Assembly (NCBI RefSeq): GCF_017301615.1
Contig: NZ_CP059066.1
Location: 2,029,001-2,093,000, forward strand
Length of the DNA stretch: 64,000 nucleotides
Direction: 5' to 3'
Origin: Koleobacter methoxysyntrophicus
Lineage (GTDB): Bacteria > Bacillota > Thermosediminibacteria > Koleobacterales > Koleobacteraceae
Shown here: in pieces, positions 33,572-42,028 of the stretch
How positions within the stretch are numbered: the stretch's first letter is position 1
Layout: every line of letters begins with the position of its first letter
Notes under the pieces: generated by a model
The model's database searches: none
Told to the model about the DNA's origin: nothing
The model's input: the letters and a program-made list of their open reading frames with translations, nothing else
Translations under genes and position numbers: made by a program

Positions 33572-33607
33572 CCTGTTTTAAAGATAGACTTTATAAGAGG
33601 GATAATA

Positions 33608-34666
33608 ATGGGAAATGTGTATAAAAGGAAAAAATGGCTTAAGATATTCTTCGTGTTGATTATTCTCCTGCTCATATCAATAGTTTTTTCTTTAGGGATA
33701 GGTGCTGTCAAAATACCGGCAGGGGATATCATAGGTATTTTTGTAAAAAGGATACTATATCCCGGCAGCCAGTTGAATCCGTCATGGCCTGAAAGCTTTG
33801 AAACCATTATTCTCAATATCAGATTACCCAGGGTTGCCCTTGCCGCCCTTGTCGGCATGGCCTTAGCCCTTGCCGGTACTACATATCAGGGGATTTTTAT
33901 TAATCCTATGGCTGACCCTTACATTATAGGAGCGTCTTCCGGAGCATCCCTTGGGGCGTCAATAGCTATTGCACTGTCTTTAAATTTCAGTTTCTTGGGC
34001 ATAAGCTCCGTCCCCTTTTTCGCCTTTTTGGGGTCATTGGGGACTGTTGCCCTGGTGTACAGACTGGCTAAAACAGGTGAAAAGATTCCGGTAATGACCC
34101 TTCTGCTCTCGGGAATTGCCGTTACCACCTTTGTATCTGCCTTTGTTTCTCTGTTTGTATATTTTAGCGGTCAAAGGCTTCACCAGATTCTCTTCTGGAT
34201 GATGGGCGGATTTGCTTCTGCAAGCTGGTTGTATGTTAAAATGATATTCCCTTATGTTATTCTGGGTTTCGCAGTTAACCTGTTTTTTGCAAGGGAGTTA
34301 AACATTATGCTCCTGGGTGAAGAGACGGCCTACCATTTAGGGGTGTCTGTGGAGAAACTCAAGAAAATGCTTTTGATATCTTCTTCTATACTTACAGCTG
34401 CAGCAGTATCTGTAAGCGGAATAATCGGCTTCGTAGGTCTGGTAGTGCCCCATATGGTAAGATTGGTTGTAGGTCCAGACCACAGAATCCTGGTACCTTC
34501 AAGTGCACTTTTCGGGGCTTCATACCTTATCCTGGCAGATACTATTGCCAGAAGCGTCCTTCCTCCGGAGGAAATACCGGTAGGCATTATAACATCCATT
34601 TTTGGAGGGCCGTTCTTTATCTATCTGCTGAAACGGAGAAAAGACCAGATTTTTTTAGGGGGGTAA
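33608..34666 (+). CDS. btuC: Corrinoid ABC transporter permease (FecCD family)
   Basis: A 352-residue membrane protein with about ten hydrophobic segments. Family landmarks are RLPRVALAALVGMALALAGTTYQGIF, NPMADPYIIGASSGASLGA, a VGLVVPHMVRL loop that contacts the ATPase, and EIPVGIITSIFGGPFF at the C-terminus. It forms the channel for the BtuF ligand. The next gene is cobU, not an ABC ATPase, so the usual third component (btuD) must be encoded elsewhere or shared. Confidence 0.92.
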   Translation: MGNVYKRKKWLKIFFVLIILLLISIVFSLGIGAVKIPAGDIIGIFVKRILYPGSQLNPSWPESFETIILNIRLPRVALAALVGMALALAGTTYQGIFINPMADPYIIGASSGASLGASIAIALSLNFSFLGISSVPFFAFLGSLGTVALVYRLAKTGEKIPVMTLLLSGIAVTTFVSAFVSLFVYFSGQRLHQILFWMMGGFASASWLYVKMIFPYVILGFAVNLFFARELNIMLLGEETAYHLGVSVEKLKKMLLISSSILTAAAVSVSGIIGFVGLVVPHMVRLVVGPDHRILVPSSALFGASYLILADTIARSVLPPEEIPVGIITSIFGGPFFIYLLKRRKDQIFLGG

Positions 34667-34669
34667 GTT

Positions 34670-35224
34670 TTGGATAAAGGGAAACTGTATTTTATCACCG
34701 GTGGGGCCAGAAGCGGAAAAAGCACCTTTGCCGAAAAGCTGGCAGCGTCGTTTCAGAAAAAGGTACTGTATATTGCTACCTGTGAACCCTGTGATGAGGA
34801 AATGGTTAAACGGGTCAAGCTTCACAGGGAAAGAAGGCCCCTTTCATGGGAAACCATAGAAGAGCCTTATGATGTTGAAACGGTAATATCGACCTATGGA
34901 AACAGGTACGGCACAATCCTTATCGATTGCCTGACCCTTTTTGTTACCAATCATTTGCTGAAAACCAACCCTATTGATGATTACAGCAGTGAGGATGATA
35001 GAGAGAAAGAAGTGCTTCAGCATGTGGAGAATATGGCAAAATGGCTTCTAGCGGTAGATGCTCATGGGATTATTGTATCCAATGAAGTAGGGATGGGGCT
35101 GGTTCCGGATAATCCCTTAGGCCGCTTTTACAGGGATGTGCTGGGTAAGGCAAACCAGATTGCAGCTTCCATGGCCCATGAAGTGTATTTTATGGTTTCT
35201 GGAATCCCTTTAAGGATAAAATAA
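34670..35224 (+). CDS. cobU: Adenosylcobinamide kinase / adenosylcobinamide-phosphate guanylyltransferase
   Basis: A 184-residue bifunctional enzyme. The P-loop GGARSGKS is at residues 11-18; HRERRP (with the guanylylated His) and DCLTLFVTN follow, and the C-terminus has VSNEVGMGLVP and FRDVLG-like FYRDVLGKANQ. It phosphorylates adenosylcobinamide and adds GMP in the nucleotide-loop assembly. The TTG start follows the btuC stop by three bases with GGGGGG upstream. Confidence 0.94.
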   Translation: MDKGKLYFITGGARSGKSTFAEKLAASFQKKVLYIATCEPCDEEMVKRVKLHRERRPLSWETIEEPYDVETVISTYGNRYGTILIDCLTLFVTNHLLKTNPIDDYSSEDDREKEVLQHVENMAKWLLAVDAHGIIVSNEVGMGLVPDNPLGRFYRDVLGKANQIAASMAHEVYFMVSGIPLRIK

Positions 35225-35252
35225 AAAGCGCAAAAAAATTTTAGGACGGGGG

Positions 35253-35852
35253 ATGAAAATGAATAAACCTTTTGAAAAAGGGCTCATTCAGGTATATACC
35301 GGCAACAGCAAGGGCAAGACTACAGCAGCCCTGGGTTTGACCCTCAGGGCCGTAGGGCACGGCCTTAAAGTGTGTATTATACAGTTTTTGAAAGGGAGCA
35401 TGTACACGGGAGAACTGTTTTCGGCCCAGAGACTCTATCCTAATGTTGAAATATACCAGTTCGGAAAAAACTGTCCATATGCATCCTTAATAAAAGATGG
35501 ATTTATGAAGTGTATCGGCTGTGGAGAGTGTTTTGTAATGAGGGAAAAGATTACACCGGTAGACAGGGAAATAGTTTCAAAGGCTGTAGGATTTGCCGAA
35601 GGGGTTGTTTTAAGTGAAAAATATGATATTGTGGTGCTGGATGAGATTAGCCATGGAATAAATGTTGGCTTAATAGACCTCAATGAAGTCCTGGAACTGT
35701 TGAACCGCAAACCTGAAAGGTTAGAACTGGTTTTGACAGGCAGGAATATGCCCGAAGAGATTATTGAAGCAGCCGATCTGGTTACAGAAATGGTGGAGAT
35801 AAAACACCCCTTTAAAAAAGGGATATCCAGCAGGAGGGGGATTGAGTATTAA
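35253..35852 (+). CDS. cobO: Cob(I)alamin adenosyltransferase (CobA/CobO/BtuR type)
   Basis: A 199-residue ATP-binding protein that attaches the 5'-deoxyadenosyl group to cobalt. The P-loop is in YTGNSKGKTTAALG (about 17-24), followed by IIQFLKG and the late VVLDEISHGINVGL and VLTGRNMPEEIIEAADLVTEM blocks. A four-Cys patch near residue 85 (MKCIGCGECF, plus an upstream Cys) is a variation in the middle loop and could bind metal. Its stop overlaps the next start. Confidence 0.92.
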   Translation: MKMNKPFEKGLIQVYTGNSKGKTTAALGLTLRAVGHGLKVCIIQFLKGSMYTGELFSAQRLYPNVEIYQFGKNCPYASLIKDGFMKCIGCGECFVMREKITPVDREIVSKAVGFAEGVVLSEKYDIVVLDEISHGINVGLIDLNEVLELLNRKPERLELVLTGRNMPEEIIEAADLVTEMVEIKHPFKKGISSRRGIEY

Positions 35853-36745
35853 TGGCAGGATTTGTAGAAGCAGTCGCTAGATGTCCGGGAAGCTGCGGGG
35901 AACTTGTTGAAGGAAGCCGAGGTGGCCACAGTTTCCTTATTACATGCCCCGTAAATATCTATTCCTATGTAAAGGTTACCCTGGACCGCAATATAAGGGG
36001 TATTACAGGGCCGCATGACCGCGTCAAAACCGTTGCTGCCGTTGAAAAAACCCTGGAATATATGGGTGTAAAGGGAGTTGGGGGTTGGATATCGGTAGAC
36101 TCCCAGATACCTGTTGGCGCCGGCATGGCCAGCAGCACAGCGGATATTACTGCTGCCTGTATGGCTGCATCAGCGGCTTTGGGGAAGGAACTTTCGATGG
36201 ACGAGATAGCTGATATTGCCCTTTCCATTGAACCCAGTGATGGGGTTATGTATAAAGGGATAGTGGCCTTTGATTTTATAAAGGGCTCTATAAGGGAATT
36301 TTTAGGGATGCCGCCTCCTATCGATATTTTAATAGCGGATATGGGGGGCAGAGTTGAAACCCTAGATTTTTATAAAAGGGACAATCTTGGGGAATTGAAC
36401 AAAAAAAGGGAACCCGAGGTGTTAAAAGCGGCAGACCTGGTAACGCGGGGCATAAAGCTGGCAGACCCGGATCTAATCGGCAGGGGTGCGACTATAAGTG
36501 CCCTGGCAAATCAGGACCTGTTATTAAAACCCCAGTTGCCAAATATAATCGATATAGCTAAAGAACTTGGAGCATTAGGTGTCAATACTGCCCACAGTGG
36601 TACAGTAATAGGCATAATGTTTTCGGCAGGTTCAATTGTGCTGGATGATGTGGAAAGAATTATCAAGCTCAAAGTCGAGGGGATAAAGAGGTTTTTTAAA
36701 GCAAAAATTACGGGAGAAGGTCCACAGGTTATAAGGAAGGGGTAA
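35852..36745 (+). CDS. L-threonine kinase, PduX-like (GHMP family)
   Basis: A 297-residue GHMP kinase. The N-terminus ARCPGSCGELVEG is typical of PduX, and the ATP loop is PVGAGMASSTAD. PduX makes L-threonine phosphate, the precursor of the aminopropanol linker of cobalamin. Context with cobU, cobO and cbiB supports this role. The threonine-phosphate decarboxylase (CobD) is not in this operon. The start overlaps the preceding stop by one base. Confidence 0.88.
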   Translation: MAGFVEAVARCPGSCGELVEGSRGGHSFLITCPVNIYSYVKVTLDRNIRGITGPHDRVKTVAAVEKTLEYMGVKGVGGWISVDSQIPVGAGMASSTADITAACMAASAALGKELSMDEIADIALSIEPSDGVMYKGIVAFDFIKGSIREFLGMPPPIDILIADMGGRVETLDFYKRDNLGELNKKREPEVLKAADLVTRGIKLADPDLIGRGATISALANQDLLLKPQLPNIIDIAKELGALGVNTAHSGTVIGIMFSAGSIVLDDVERIIKLKVEGIKRFFKAKITGEGPQVIRKG

Positions 36746-36748
36746 TAA

Positions 36749-37708
36749 ATGTACATATTACAAACTGTCACGGGTTATATTCTGGACCTGATTATAGGGG
36801 ACCCGAGAAGGCCAACCCATCCTGCAGTGCTGATAGGCAAAACCGTTTCATTCTTTGAGAAAATTGCATTTCGTTATTTTCATTCACCCCTTTGTCAGAG
36901 GCTTGCCGGTACTGTTTTAGCAGTTATAGTGCCGGCAGGCAGTTACTTAACCGTAAGAATTCTAATTGACGGCATGTCAAGGATAGGCACAGCATCAGGA
37001 TTTTTTGCCGCAGTGTGGCTTATCTCAACAACTATTGGAGGGAAGGAGCTCCGCAAAGAAGGGAAAACAATATATGACTTTTTAGAAAAAAAGGATTTAA
37101 ATGGAGCCAGAAAACGGCTGCAGTTTATAGTGGGAAGGGATACCCGAAACCTTTCGGTATCGGAAGTAACGAGGGCTGCAGTCGAAACGATAGCGGAAAA
37201 TACCGTTGACGGCATCTTATCCCCGCTTTTTTATGCCTTTTTGGGCGGTGCCCCTCTGGCAATGGCTTACAGGGCAGTGAATACCCTCGATTCTATGGTC
37301 GGGCATAAAAATGAGAGATATATTCATTTTGGATGGGCTTCAGCCAGATTGGATGACCTTTTAAATTTCATTCCGGCCCGTATATGTGCTGTGATAATGG
37401 TAGTCGTCAGCGGATTCATGGGCTTAAACTGGAAAAATGCCCTGGAGATAATGCTGAGGGATGCCCGAAAACACCCCAGCCCCAATAGCGGCTATCCCGA
37501 ATCTACCGTTGCCGGGGCCTTAGGGGTCAGGCTAGGCGGTGTTAATACCTATAACGGGGTTCCCAGTTTCAGGGCCTATTTGGGGGAGCCGCTGAAGGAT
37601 TTAACCCCTGACTGTATCCTGAAAACCTTAGATATAGCATTTTATTCGTCCCTGCTTTTTGTTTTAGGAGGGGCTATCATTATGAGGTGGTTATCATGGG
37701 GTTTTTAA
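36749..37708 (+). CDS. cbiB: Adenosylcobinamide-phosphate synthase
   Basis: A 319-residue membrane protein that joins aminopropanol phosphate to adenosylcobyric acid. It begins with YILDLIIGDPRRPTHPAVLIGK, then has GRDTRNLSVSEVTRAAVETIAENTVDG and the KHPSPNSGYPES block typical of CbiB/CobD. Four to five hydrophobic segments are seen. It is co-transcribed with the flanking genes; an AAGGAAGGGG site precedes the ATG. Its end overlaps cobS. Confidence 0.95.
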   Translation: MYILQTVTGYILDLIIGDPRRPTHPAVLIGKTVSFFEKIAFRYFHSPLCQRLAGTVLAVIVPAGSYLTVRILIDGMSRIGTASGFFAAVWLISTTIGGKELRKEGKTIYDFLEKKDLNGARKRLQFIVGRDTRNLSVSEVTRAAVETIAENTVDGILSPLFYAFLGGAPLAMAYRAVNTLDSMVGHKNERYIHFGWASARLDDLLNFIPARICAVIMVVVSGFMGLNWKNALEIMLRDARKHPSPNSGYPESTVAGALGVRLGGVNTYNGVPSFRAYLGEPLKDLTPDCILKTLDIAFYSSLLFVLGGAIIMRWLSWGF

Positions 37709-38442
37709 GGGCTTTAGCATTCCTTACCCGAATACCGGTATTTATAAAAGTAAATATAGACGAGCACACCCTGGCAAGGAGTGTAGTTTTTTTCCCGGCA
37801 GTGGGTTTGATTATTGGTCTAGTATTGGGTTTTTCGGATGTTCTTTTGAGTTACCTTTTCCCTCCAGCCCTTCAAGGGGCCTTCCTCCTGATTGCCTCAA
37901 TTATTATAACAGGGGGGCTTCATCTGGAGGGGCTTGCTGATACTGCAGATGGGATTTTAAGCGGCAGGCCGAAGGAGAAGGCCCTGGACATTATGAAGGA
38001 CAGCCGCATCGGGGCCTTTGGTGCCATTACCCTTATTATGACTCTAATTTTAAAATATTCCTTTTTTATAAGCCTTCCCGGTCATATCAGATTTCAGGCT
38101 CTGGTATTTAGCCCTATGTTGAGCCGCTGGATTATGGTTGCTGCTATCGTATTTTTCCCCTATGCAAGGAAAGAAAGAGGAATGGGAACAGCCTTTGTAG
38201 AACACACAGGGAAGACGGATTTTATTTTAGGAGGTCTGTTACACCTGCCGGCTGCTTACATATTGCTCGGCAGTAAAGGCATATATGTTACTGCAGCGGC
38301 CTTTTTGCTGATAATGCCAGTGATGTTTTATATATACCGCAAAATAGAAGGCATGACAGGGGATACCTATGGGGCTTTGAATGAAATAGCCGAAGCCGTT
38401 TCCCTTACCCTTTTCATACTGGGGGATAGATTGCATGGTTGA
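37696..38442 (+). CDS. cobS: Adenosylcobinamide-GDP ribazoletransferase (cobalamin synthase)
   Basis: A 248-residue membrane enzyme that joins alpha-ribazole to adenosylcobinamide-GDP. It has AFLTRIPV at the N-terminus and the metal-binding block HLEGLADTADGILSG, followed by RIGAFG. Several hydrophobic segments complete it. ATG 37696 is chosen with GAGGTGG upstream; it overlaps the end of cbiB. cobT, which makes alpha-ribazole phosphate, is not in the operon. Confidence 0.94.
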   Translation: MGFLRALAFLTRIPVFIKVNIDEHTLARSVVFFPAVGLIIGLVLGFSDVLLSYLFPPALQGAFLLIASIIITGGLHLEGLADTADGILSGRPKEKALDIMKDSRIGAFGAITLIMTLILKYSFFISLPGHIRFQALVFSPMLSRWIMVAAIVFFPYARKERGMGTAFVEHTGKTDFILGGLLHLPAAYILLGSKGIYVTAAAFLLIMPVMFYIYRKIEGMTGDTYGALNEIAEAVSLTLFILGDRLHG

Positions 38443-39046
38443 GTTAATTCTCGTTCGCCATGGAGAAACTGAGTGGAACAAAAAATTCAGGTACCAGGGG
38501 AGTTCCGATATTCCCCTGTCCGAAAAGGGGATAAACCAGGCCCGCCTTGTTGGGGAACAATTAAGATACAAAAGGGTATCTAGGATAATTTCCAGTGACC
38601 TTCAAAGGGCAGTAAAAACCGCAGAGTTTATTGCTCGTTACCACTCCCTTCGCGTTGAAGAAATGGAGGAGTTCAGGGAACTGGATTTTGGGAGATGGGA
38701 GGGGTTAACTTATGAAGAAGTCCGGCAGAGGCATCCTGATGACCTGATAAAATGGGAACAATGTCCTTATAATTTTCATCCTACTGGTGGAGAATCACTG
38801 GCAGAGGTGTATAAAAGGGTCATAAGGGGCTTTGAATACATCTGTGCATCTGCTGTAAGTGAAGAGAGGATTGTCATTGTAACCCATGCCGGCCCGATAC
38901 GGATAATTCTAGGTTGGGTTTTAGGCATTACCCATTATCCGAAAAATATAAACATCGATTACGGGTCCATAAGCATTATAAGGAAATTCATGGATTACTA
39001 TTTTGTGGAAAAAGTAAATTTTACCTCTGTCTTTTCCTCAGGTTGA
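38435..39046 (+). CDS. cobC: Alpha-ribazole phosphatase / histidine phosphatase
   Basis: A 203-residue histidine phosphatase. The active-site motif is RHGETEWN (from residue 8), the second Arg is in SSDLQRAVKTAE, the conserved Glu in RELDFGRWEG, and the second His in VTHAGPIR. In this context it should dephosphorylate alpha-ribazole phosphate before or after the CobS step. It overlaps the end of cobS by eight bases and ends the operon. Confidence 0.88.
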   Translation: MVELILVRHGETEWNKKFRYQGSSDIPLSEKGINQARLVGEQLRYKRVSRIISSDLQRAVKTAEFIARYHSLRVEEMEEFRELDFGRWEGLTYEEVRQRHPDDLIKWEQCPYNFHPTGGESLAEVYKRVIRGFEYICASAVSEERIVIVTHAGPIRIILGWVLGITHYPKNINIDYGSISIIRKFMDYYFVEKVNFTSVFSSG

Positions 39047-39504
39047 GGTACTCTGGATATGCTTCGCTCAACAGTTAAAAGATAGATGTATCTCCCTTAA
39101 AAGCAGTGGGTCGGCTTGAACCCGGGGGGCTATATAGATATGACAAAATACCTTCCATAAAATGCTGTTACCTTCAGAAGCGAAGGTAAAATTGAAAAAA
39201 ATCGAACAATAAAATTTAGTATTTCAAAATGATTCAGCCGGGGAATCCCCGGCTTTAAACTCTATAGGGAAGCAGTTTCCCACCATAAACAAACCTTTTT
39301 TAGTCTGTGTTTTTGAAGGAGTTGTATTCTATCCGGAAATGTTGATTGAAAAATTGTTTGCGCTAATTCCAGAACAAAATATATAGGAATTAAAAAATGA
39401 ATTGGAGAATAAATTGAAATAAAGTTTTAGCAGAAATTCATTAATTGCTTTGTGCTCGGCACTGCCACTTCAGCTCTTTTACGCTATCACAGGTGGGATA
39501 CACT
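39047..39504. other. Gene-free stretch with two hairpins and a possible gene remnant
   Basis: A TTACCTTC/GAAGGTAA stem lies at 39168-39189 and a stronger AGCCGGGG/CCCCGGCT stem at 39236-39254, followed by TTTAAAC, which may end the cobalamin operon. From 39312 to 39422 a frame reads FEGVVFYPEMLIEKLFALIPEQNI, a stop, then ELKNELENKLK; this looks like the tail of a decayed gene I do not recognise. Confidence 0.4.
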
Positions 39505-39942
39505 TCAATCTGCATTTATCTCTCCCTTTCCCCATTTTTCGAATGAATCCTCAACGGTTTTAAGAACAAACTCTGCATCTTTAATGGCCATTTCAGCATC
39601 TTCTGGGCCGTACTCTTCGGTAGGTATAAAATCTTCGGCGCCGTAAAGGCTAAGTTCCCTTTCCTTGCGTAAGCGTTTTGAAATGCTTTTTATTTTGTCC
39701 AGGTGATTTTGCAAGATTAGAGGAAGCGATTCCCTGTGCTTTTCGAGTACACGTCCCACATCGTGTATTTTAGGCACTTCAACGCCAATTGCTCTCAACA
39801 CGGCTTTTAATAAAAGTTCCACCATTTCCTGGGATTCTCTGACTACGTCGGAGTAAGCTCCGTGCTCGTAAAAAAAACTAAGAGCTTTGAATCGAACTTT
39901 TGCTTTTTCAAGATAGGCTGAAGTTAACGCGTCTATTCTCAT
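39505..39942 (-). CDS. HEPN-domain protein (partner of MNT nucleotidyltransferase)
   Basis: A 145-residue helical protein of the HEPN superfamily, with VRESQEMVELLLKAVLRAIG as the second core helix. HEPN proteins paired with MNT proteins form type VII toxin-antitoxin modules in which the HEPN part is the RNase toxin. I do not see a clean R-x4-6-H RNase motif; an Arg and a His are present (RAIGVEVPKIH) but farther apart. Its ATG overlaps the stop of the MNT gene by four bases (ATGA), so they are coupled. Confidence 0.78.
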   Translation of the reverse strand: MRIDALTSAYLEKAKVRFKALSFFYEHGAYSDVVRESQEMVELLLKAVLRAIGVEVPKIHDVGRVLEKHRESLPLILQNHLDKIKSISKRLRKERELSLYGAEDFIPTEEYGPEDAEMAIKDAEFVLKTVEDSFEKWGKGEINAD

Positions 39943-40472
39943 AGTTCAATACCTCCTAAAAATTTTCCGCTTTCAACTTTCCACTCCCAAAAATTGCTTA
40001 ATTCTGACTTCTTTGCGCCGTGCTGCTTCATTAAACTTTTTGTGGACTTTATTATGCGGGATATAATACCTTCACGGTCGAACAAGATTTTATTATGTTC
40101 AGCAAGGTCTAAATAAATTGGGTGAAACATCAGGGATTCTTTTTTTTCAAGGATATACGGTGAGAGCTCGCAGAAAATATCATCCTTTTCATATAATTCC
40201 TGGCCCAAGGGTTCAAGGGTGAGCTCCACGTTTTCGACAAATTCTCTCATTCTCTTGCTCAAATTTTGAGCTTCTTTCAAAATAATAAGAAAGTCCAGAT
40301 CCGAATTTTTCCTGTTTTCCTCTCTGGCGTAGGAACCGAAAATTGCAAGGCCTAAGAGAGAATTTGCGTAGTATTCAATTATACGCTCTAGTGCATAAAA
40401 AATGTATTTTTTGTGAAGAGGAGAAAAAGTCTTCAGCTCTGATACGCATCTTTCCAATTCTTTTTTGTCCAC
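39939..40472 (-). CDS. MNT-type nucleotidyltransferase
   Basis: A 177-residue protein with the minimal nucleotidyltransferase motif GSYAREENRKNSDLDFLI near residue 46, including the two catalytic Asp. In MNT-HEPN pairs the nucleotidyltransferase inactivates the HEPN toxin by adding AMP. A GTG at 40472 follows AAAGGTGG; a second GTG at 40481 would overlap that site. It lies about 100 bases from a decayed ISL3 element. Confidence 0.8.
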   Translation of the reverse strand: MDKKELERCVSELKTFSPLHKKYIFYALERIIEYYANSLLGLAIFGSYAREENRKNSDLDFLIILKEAQNLSKRMREFVENVELTLEPLGQELYEKDDIFCELSPYILEKKESLMFHPIYLDLAEHNKILFDREGIISRIIKSTKSLMKQHGAKKSELSNFWEWKVESGKFLGGIEL

Positions 40473-40573
40473 GAAAACCACCTTTTGGTCGATTTTTCTC
40501 TTTTCTCAAGGAGATTATATCAAATTTAAATTGCCGTATCAACTTTTAACGTTGACAGTGTAAAATTTTTAAG

Positions 40574-41783
40574 GGATCATTTCCAAAACCGTTGGTGAAC
40601 TAACGCTTTCATAAGCAGGCTTGTTTAACTTTTAAGATAAAATACTCAAGGTCATGGAAGCCATAAGCTTGACGTTTGATAACCTTGATTTTGTTGTTTA
40701 TTCCTTCCAGCTTGCTTGTATGTATTGGATAATCAGCGTGATTAAGGATACCGTATTCATAGCGGCGTAAGGTTTTCACAAACCGTTTTAAAGCAGGTAT
40801 ACCGGATTCCAATGCTTTTGTGCACCAGTCATCAAGTGCTTTTGACATCTGCTGACGGTCATTACACTGCCAGATTGTTTTAAGCTCATCTTTAGAAAGG
40901 TTCTTATTAATGGAAAGCAGTTTTTCCAAACGAGGTATTTCCTTTTCTTTGAGATTCTCCGGATTTTTCAGCAGGAGCCAGCGGCTGCCCTTAATGACAT
41001 TTTTATCAGTTTCCATTGCAGCCCTGGCTTCTGCTCTACGGACCCCGTCAATTACTTTATTGTATTGAGCGACTATATGGAATACATCAAAGACAATGGC
41101 AGCCTGGGGGCAAAATACGGTCTTTACCAACCCAAACAATGCGGCCGGTCTCAAAATCGATGACAGTGGTCAGATACCGGTGGTGTTTTCCATAAGGGAT
41201 TTCATCTACTGCTAAATACCGTAATCCGTTGTAGTCTATATGGGCAAATTCCTGCTTAAGCCCTTGTTTATCAATTTCTTTGACCGTTTTCAGATGTTCT
41301 GCCACATCCTTTACGGTCATTAATTTACAGAGTTCCTGTATGTAGACAGCCAAACGCCGGGTTACCCTTGGCCCGCCAGGCTCTGCTATATCCAGTTCTT
41401 CTACAACTATTTGACCGCAGTGGGGACACTTTATCTTGCGGTAATGTAAATGGATTAGTGTTTTATGAGGACCTAAGGAAAGGTCTCTTAAAAAACGCTG
41501 ATGGTTAGAATGCTTACCAACTCCTTTGGTTTTACAGCTAGAACAAATGGGCGCAAAACGCAGGTCTGGTCTTAATTCAACTACTGTCCCAGTGCCCTGC
41601 TCGAAATCTATATCCTCTGAACCTATAAATTTCAGTCGACGAAAGGGGAATAATGATGTTATACTTATATTGGACATCTGTAATACCTCCTTAGATATTT
41701 TAGGGTCAATATCTAATTACGACGAGGTATTCAGATGTCCTTCTATTTTAGCTGCTTTTTACCAACGGAAATGGAGATGAACC
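40574..41783 (-). mobile_element. Decayed ISL3-family insertion sequence (copy 2)
   Basis: This copy is in minus orientation and is 1210 bp, 137 bp shorter than copy 1. Both ends are kept: GGATCATTTCCAAAACCGTTGG at 40574 when split as GGATCATTTCC and CCGTTGG, and the complement of GGTTCATCTCC at 41783. The flanking 8-mers, TTTTTAAG (40566-40573) and AAGTTTTT (41784-41791), do not match, so no target duplication remains. Confidence 0.9.
40609..41677 (-). pseudogene. ISL3-family transposase, inactivated
   Basis: Compared with the intact copy, the gene has three internal losses: about four codons before KTVKEI, about 110 bases between VGKDR and FCPQAA, which shifts the frame, and five codons after KNLS. 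The N-terminal part runs from 41677 to about 41119 in one frame and the C-terminal part to 40609 in another. The C-terminus also ends one residue differently (KQACL). It cannot make an active transposase but its ends might be moved by copy 1. Confidence 0.93.
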
Positions 41784-41879
41784 AAGTTTTTTAATCTGCG
41801 TTTTTGAGGATGCAGTCAAAATAACATAACGATAAGACAATTGTCGCAAGCAGTTATTTCCATGTTCTCAAATCTGTGA

Positions 41880-42028
41880 TATAATGGTAACAGAAATTGG
41901 TGGCGACGCTTTCTAGGCTTCCTAGCCTGTGATGGAGGAGAATCAAACTCCGAAGTGAGCTAAGCTAAGAACTTTAATCGGGAGAGCATACCTTGAATTA
42001 ACTACAATAATGAACTGGTGGTGATAAA
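41880..42028 (+). other. Possible structured 5' leader of the fic gene
   Basis: A TATAAT at 41880-41885 may be a -10 box without a clear -35. The transcribed part then holds CTAGG/CCTAG (41915-41927), GGAG/CTCC and AGCTAAGCTAAG, suggesting several short stems. I recognise no RNA family. Confidence 0.35.

Noticed and set aside
39110-39135. tRNA-like GGGTCGGCTTGAACCC near the end of the cobalamin operon
   Set aside because: The loop is not a T-loop and no acceptor or anticodon arm can be drawn.
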